From assembly GCA_017466215.1 (NCBI GenBank), contig JAFTUO010000063.1:1-50567 (forward strand): a DNA stretch of 50,567 nucleotides, written 5' to 3'. A model generated the notes under the pieces. It made no database searches. It saw only the letters and a list, made by a program, of their open reading frames with translations, and was not told where the DNA came from. Positions within the stretch are counted from its first letter, which is position 1. The number at the start of each line of letters is the position of its first letter. Shown here in pieces: positions 48,735 through 50,567 of this stretch. The position numbers and the translations under genes are program-made. Source of the DNA: Oscillospiraceae bacterium (GTDB lineage Bacteria > Bacillota > Clostridia > Oscillospirales > Oscillospiraceae).

Positions 48735-50486
48735 ATGAGAAAGATCTTAGATATCATCACCGCCAATATGCGGCAGGCATTTTCAGATGCCGGCTACGAT
48801 GCTTCTTTCGGCAACGTAACCGTATCCAACCGGCCTGACCTGTGTGAATATCAGTGTAACGGCGCGCTGGCCGCTGCCAAGCAGTACAAATGCGCCCCCA
48901 TCCAGATCGCAAACGCCGTGGTTGCCAAACTGGACGCCAACGACTACGATATGGTGGAGGCTGTTATGCCCGGCTTCATCAATCTGAAGCTGTCCGGCAG
49001 CTTCCTGCAAAAGTATCTGGAAGAAATGCGCACCGCCGATGATTTCGGCGTAGAGAAGATCGGTGCCGGCAAGCTGTGCGTTGTGGACTACGGCGGCGCG
49101 AATGTGGCCAAGCCCCTGCACATCGGCCATCTGCGGCCTGCCATCATTGGCGAAGCGCTGAAGCGGCTGTACAAATTTATGGGCTACAACACCATCGGCG
49201 ACGTGCACCTGGGCGACTGGGGTCTGCAGATGGGTCTGATCGTGGCAGAGCTTCACGAGCGTCAGCCCGACCTCCCCTACTTCGATCCCAACTTTACCGG
49301 TGAATACCCGGATGAAGCCCCCTTCACCCTCTCCGAGCTGGAGGAGATCTACCCCACCGCCTCCGCCAAGAAGAAGGACAACGCGGAATTTGCTGAAAAG
49401 GCCCACATCGCCACCTACGAACTGCAGCAGGGCCACCGTGGCTACCGCGCCATCTGGAATCACATTATGCGGGTTTCCCTTGCTGACCTGCACCGCATTT
49501 ATGACCTGCTGGATGTCCACTTTGAAAAGTGGCTGGGCGAAAGCGATGCCGACCCCTACATTCCCGCTATGATCCAGCGGCTGAAAGATGAGGGCCACGC
49601 CGTAATGAGCGAGGGCGCGCTGGTCTTCCCCGTTGCCGAGGAAAATGACAAGAAGGAAGTGCCTCCCTGCATTCTGGTAAAGTCCGACGGCGCTGCCATC
49701 TATGCAACAACTGACCTTGCCACGATGGTGCAGCGGATGCAGGACTGGAATCCTGACAAGATGCTCTATGTAACCGACAAGCGGCAGAATCTGCACTTTG
49801 AGCAGGTCTTCCGCGCCGCGAAAAAGGGCGGCATCGTAAAGCCCGAGACGGAGCTGGAGCACGTTGGCCACGGCACGATGAACGGCAAGGACGGTAAGCC
49901 CTTCAAGACCCGCGACGGCGGCGTTCTGCGCCTGGAGCAGCTGATCGGCGATATGACCGATTTTGTCCGCAGCAAGGTGGTGGAAAACCGGATCGTCAGC
50001 GATGACGAGGTGGAGGAAACCACCGCCAAGATCGCGCTGGCAGCCCTGAAATACGGCGACCTGAGCAACCAGCCCACAAAGGATTATAACTTCGATCTGG
50101 AGCGGTTTGCCGCATTCGAGGGCAACACCGGCCCGTATATTCTCTACACTATTGTCCGCGTCAAGAGTATTTTGGCGAAATTCGGCGCTTGGGAGCACCT
50201 AAGCATCCAGGCTCCCACCAATGCTTCTGCCAAGGATCTGATGCTGGCCATCACCAAGCTTGGTCCTACCCTGGAGTTCGCCCTGAACACCTCCTCCCCC
50301 AACCAGATCTGCGCCTACATCTATGATCTGGCCGGCTGTGTCAACAAGTTCTACCACGAAACCCGCATCCTGGGCGAGGAAGATCAGGATCTCAAGAACG
50401 GCTACATCGCTCTGATCGGTTTGGCAAAGCGGATTCTGGAAGAGTGCATTCACATTCTGGGCTTCTCCGCCCCGGAGAAAATGTAA
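48735..50486 (+). CDS. argS: Arginyl-tRNA synthetase
   Basis: 583 residues from the ATG at 48735, which begins two bases after the ABC-F stop; AAAGGAAAC provides the ribosome site. The HIGH motif reads NVAKPLHIGHLRPAIIGEAL near residues 122-141. DVHLGDWGLQMG, SDGAAIYATTDLATMVQR and FEGNTGPYILYTIVRVKSIL are core motifs of ArgS. The C-terminal anticodon-binding domain is present. It attaches arginine to tRNA-Arg. Co-transcription with the ABC-F gene is likely from spacing. Confidence 0.98.
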   Translation: MRKILDIITANMRQAFSDAGYDASFGNVTVSNRPDLCEYQCNGALAAAKQYKCAPIQIANAVVAKLDANDYDMVEAVMPGFINLKLSGSFLQKYLEEMRTADDFGVEKIGAGKLCVVDYGGANVAKPLHIGHLRPAIIGEALKRLYKFMGYNTIGDVHLGDWGLQMGLIVAELHERQPDLPYFDPNFTGEYPDEAPFTLSELEEIYPTASAKKKDNAEFAEKAHIATYELQQGHRGYRAIWNHIMRVSLADLHRIYDLLDVHFEKWLGESDADPYIPAMIQRLKDEGHAVMSEGALVFPVAEENDKKEVPPCILVKSDGAAIYATTDLATMVQRMQDWNPDKMLYVTDKRQNLHFEQVFRAAKKGGIVKPETELEHVGHGTMNGKDGKPFKTRDGGVLRLEQLIGDMTDFVRSKVVENRIVSDDEVEETTAKIALAALKYGDLSNQPTKDYNFDLERFAAFEGNTGPYILYTIVRVKSILAKFGAWEHLSIQAPTNASAKDLMLAITKLGPTLEFALNTSSPNQICAYIYDLAGCVNKFYHETRILGEEDQDLKNGYIALIGLAKRILEECIHILGFSAPEKM

Positions 50487-50498
50487 GGAGCTGCTGCT

Positions 50499-50567
50499 AT
50501 GGCGAAGGATAAACGATTTAAAAAGGTTTATACCCAAAGTATGGGCACTGTGGAAATTTGGGTCGAT
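50499..50567 (+). CDS. Start of a small DUF6440-like protein (partial)
   Basis: Only 23 codons are visible: MAKDKRFKKVYTQSMGTVEI and three more residues, cut by the window edge. AAGGAG lies eleven bases upstream, and the gene begins 12 bases after argS. The opening resembles the small DUF6440 proteins of Clostridia, in which a KRF ... VYxQ segment is followed by TTEIWVD. Identification from so few residues is tentative. Confidence 0.65.
   Translation, partial: MAKDKRFKKVYTQSMGTVEIWVD

Noticed and set aside
47332..50198. Minus-strand frames of 426 and 471 codons opposite ABC-F and argS
   Set aside because: Shadows of conserved genes caused by codon bias; no ribosome site or domain support.
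1..50567. tRNA, rRNA, CRISPR array, transposase, integrase or phage genes
   Set aside because: Looked for on both strands; no convincing cloverleaf, array or recognisable mobile-element protein was found.

Overview
The window looks like a chromosomal contig from a spore-forming, Gram-positive Clostridia member, probably a gut Oscillospirales/Ruminococcaceae-type bacterium. The reasons are an intact spoVAC, an FtsEX-peptidase cluster without outer-membrane genes, many lipoproteins, strong AGGAGG-type ribosome sites, sigma-A promoters that often carry an extended TGG next to the -10, and intergenic repeats of the kind common in gut Firmicutes. The genus is a guess. No rRNA, tRNA, CRISPR array, transposase or phage gene was seen.

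Layout. (1) 14160 down to 1, all minus strand: one long apparent operon. It holds a deoxyribonucleotidase/guanylate-kinase-like fusion, a PHP phosphoesterase, an RDD membrane protein, a complete ABC importer (ATPase, two permeases, binding lipoprotein), a nuclease (SNase) lipoprotein and a giant modular OB-fold surface protein that runs off the left edge. I read it as a possible extracellular nucleic-acid or nucleotide scavenging system. (2) 14254-22241: housekeeping and metabolic genes, namely lipoate ligase, an MBL-fold hydrolase, an RND transporter with a coiled-coil insertion, an M28 peptidase and a TIM-barrel isomerase-like protein. (3) 22262-32582: an accessory block bounded by two intergenic repeat elements. 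It contains a structured RNA/attenuator before a zinc-ribbon membrane gene, a TIR / RyR-TrkA_N / lipoprotein cassette bracketed by near-identical terminators, a MarR-controlled DegV-acyltransferase operon, a DUF4375 gene, a decayed spoVAC fragment, an AT-rich membrane protein gene and intact spoVAC. (4) 32593-45513: conserved core on the minus strand (rnc, plsX, trmFO, topA, dprA, a TrmH-type methyltransferase, greA, an M23 peptidase, ftsX, ftsE, a PucR-type regulator, rsuA). (5) 45585-50567, plus strand: a DUF4830 protein, an FMN riboswitch with ribU, an ABC-F protein, argS and the start of a DUF6440-like gene.

The two most promising systems are the nucleic-acid-themed operon at the left and the TIR-RyR cassette at 23273-26511. 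The RNA at 22469-22623 has its own promoter, a 13-bp closing stem, competing GC-rich stems and a strong terminator immediately before a ribosome site, so it could be an unassigned riboswitch/attenuator or a stand-alone sRNA. All family assignments come from reading the translated sequences by eye; no database search was run.
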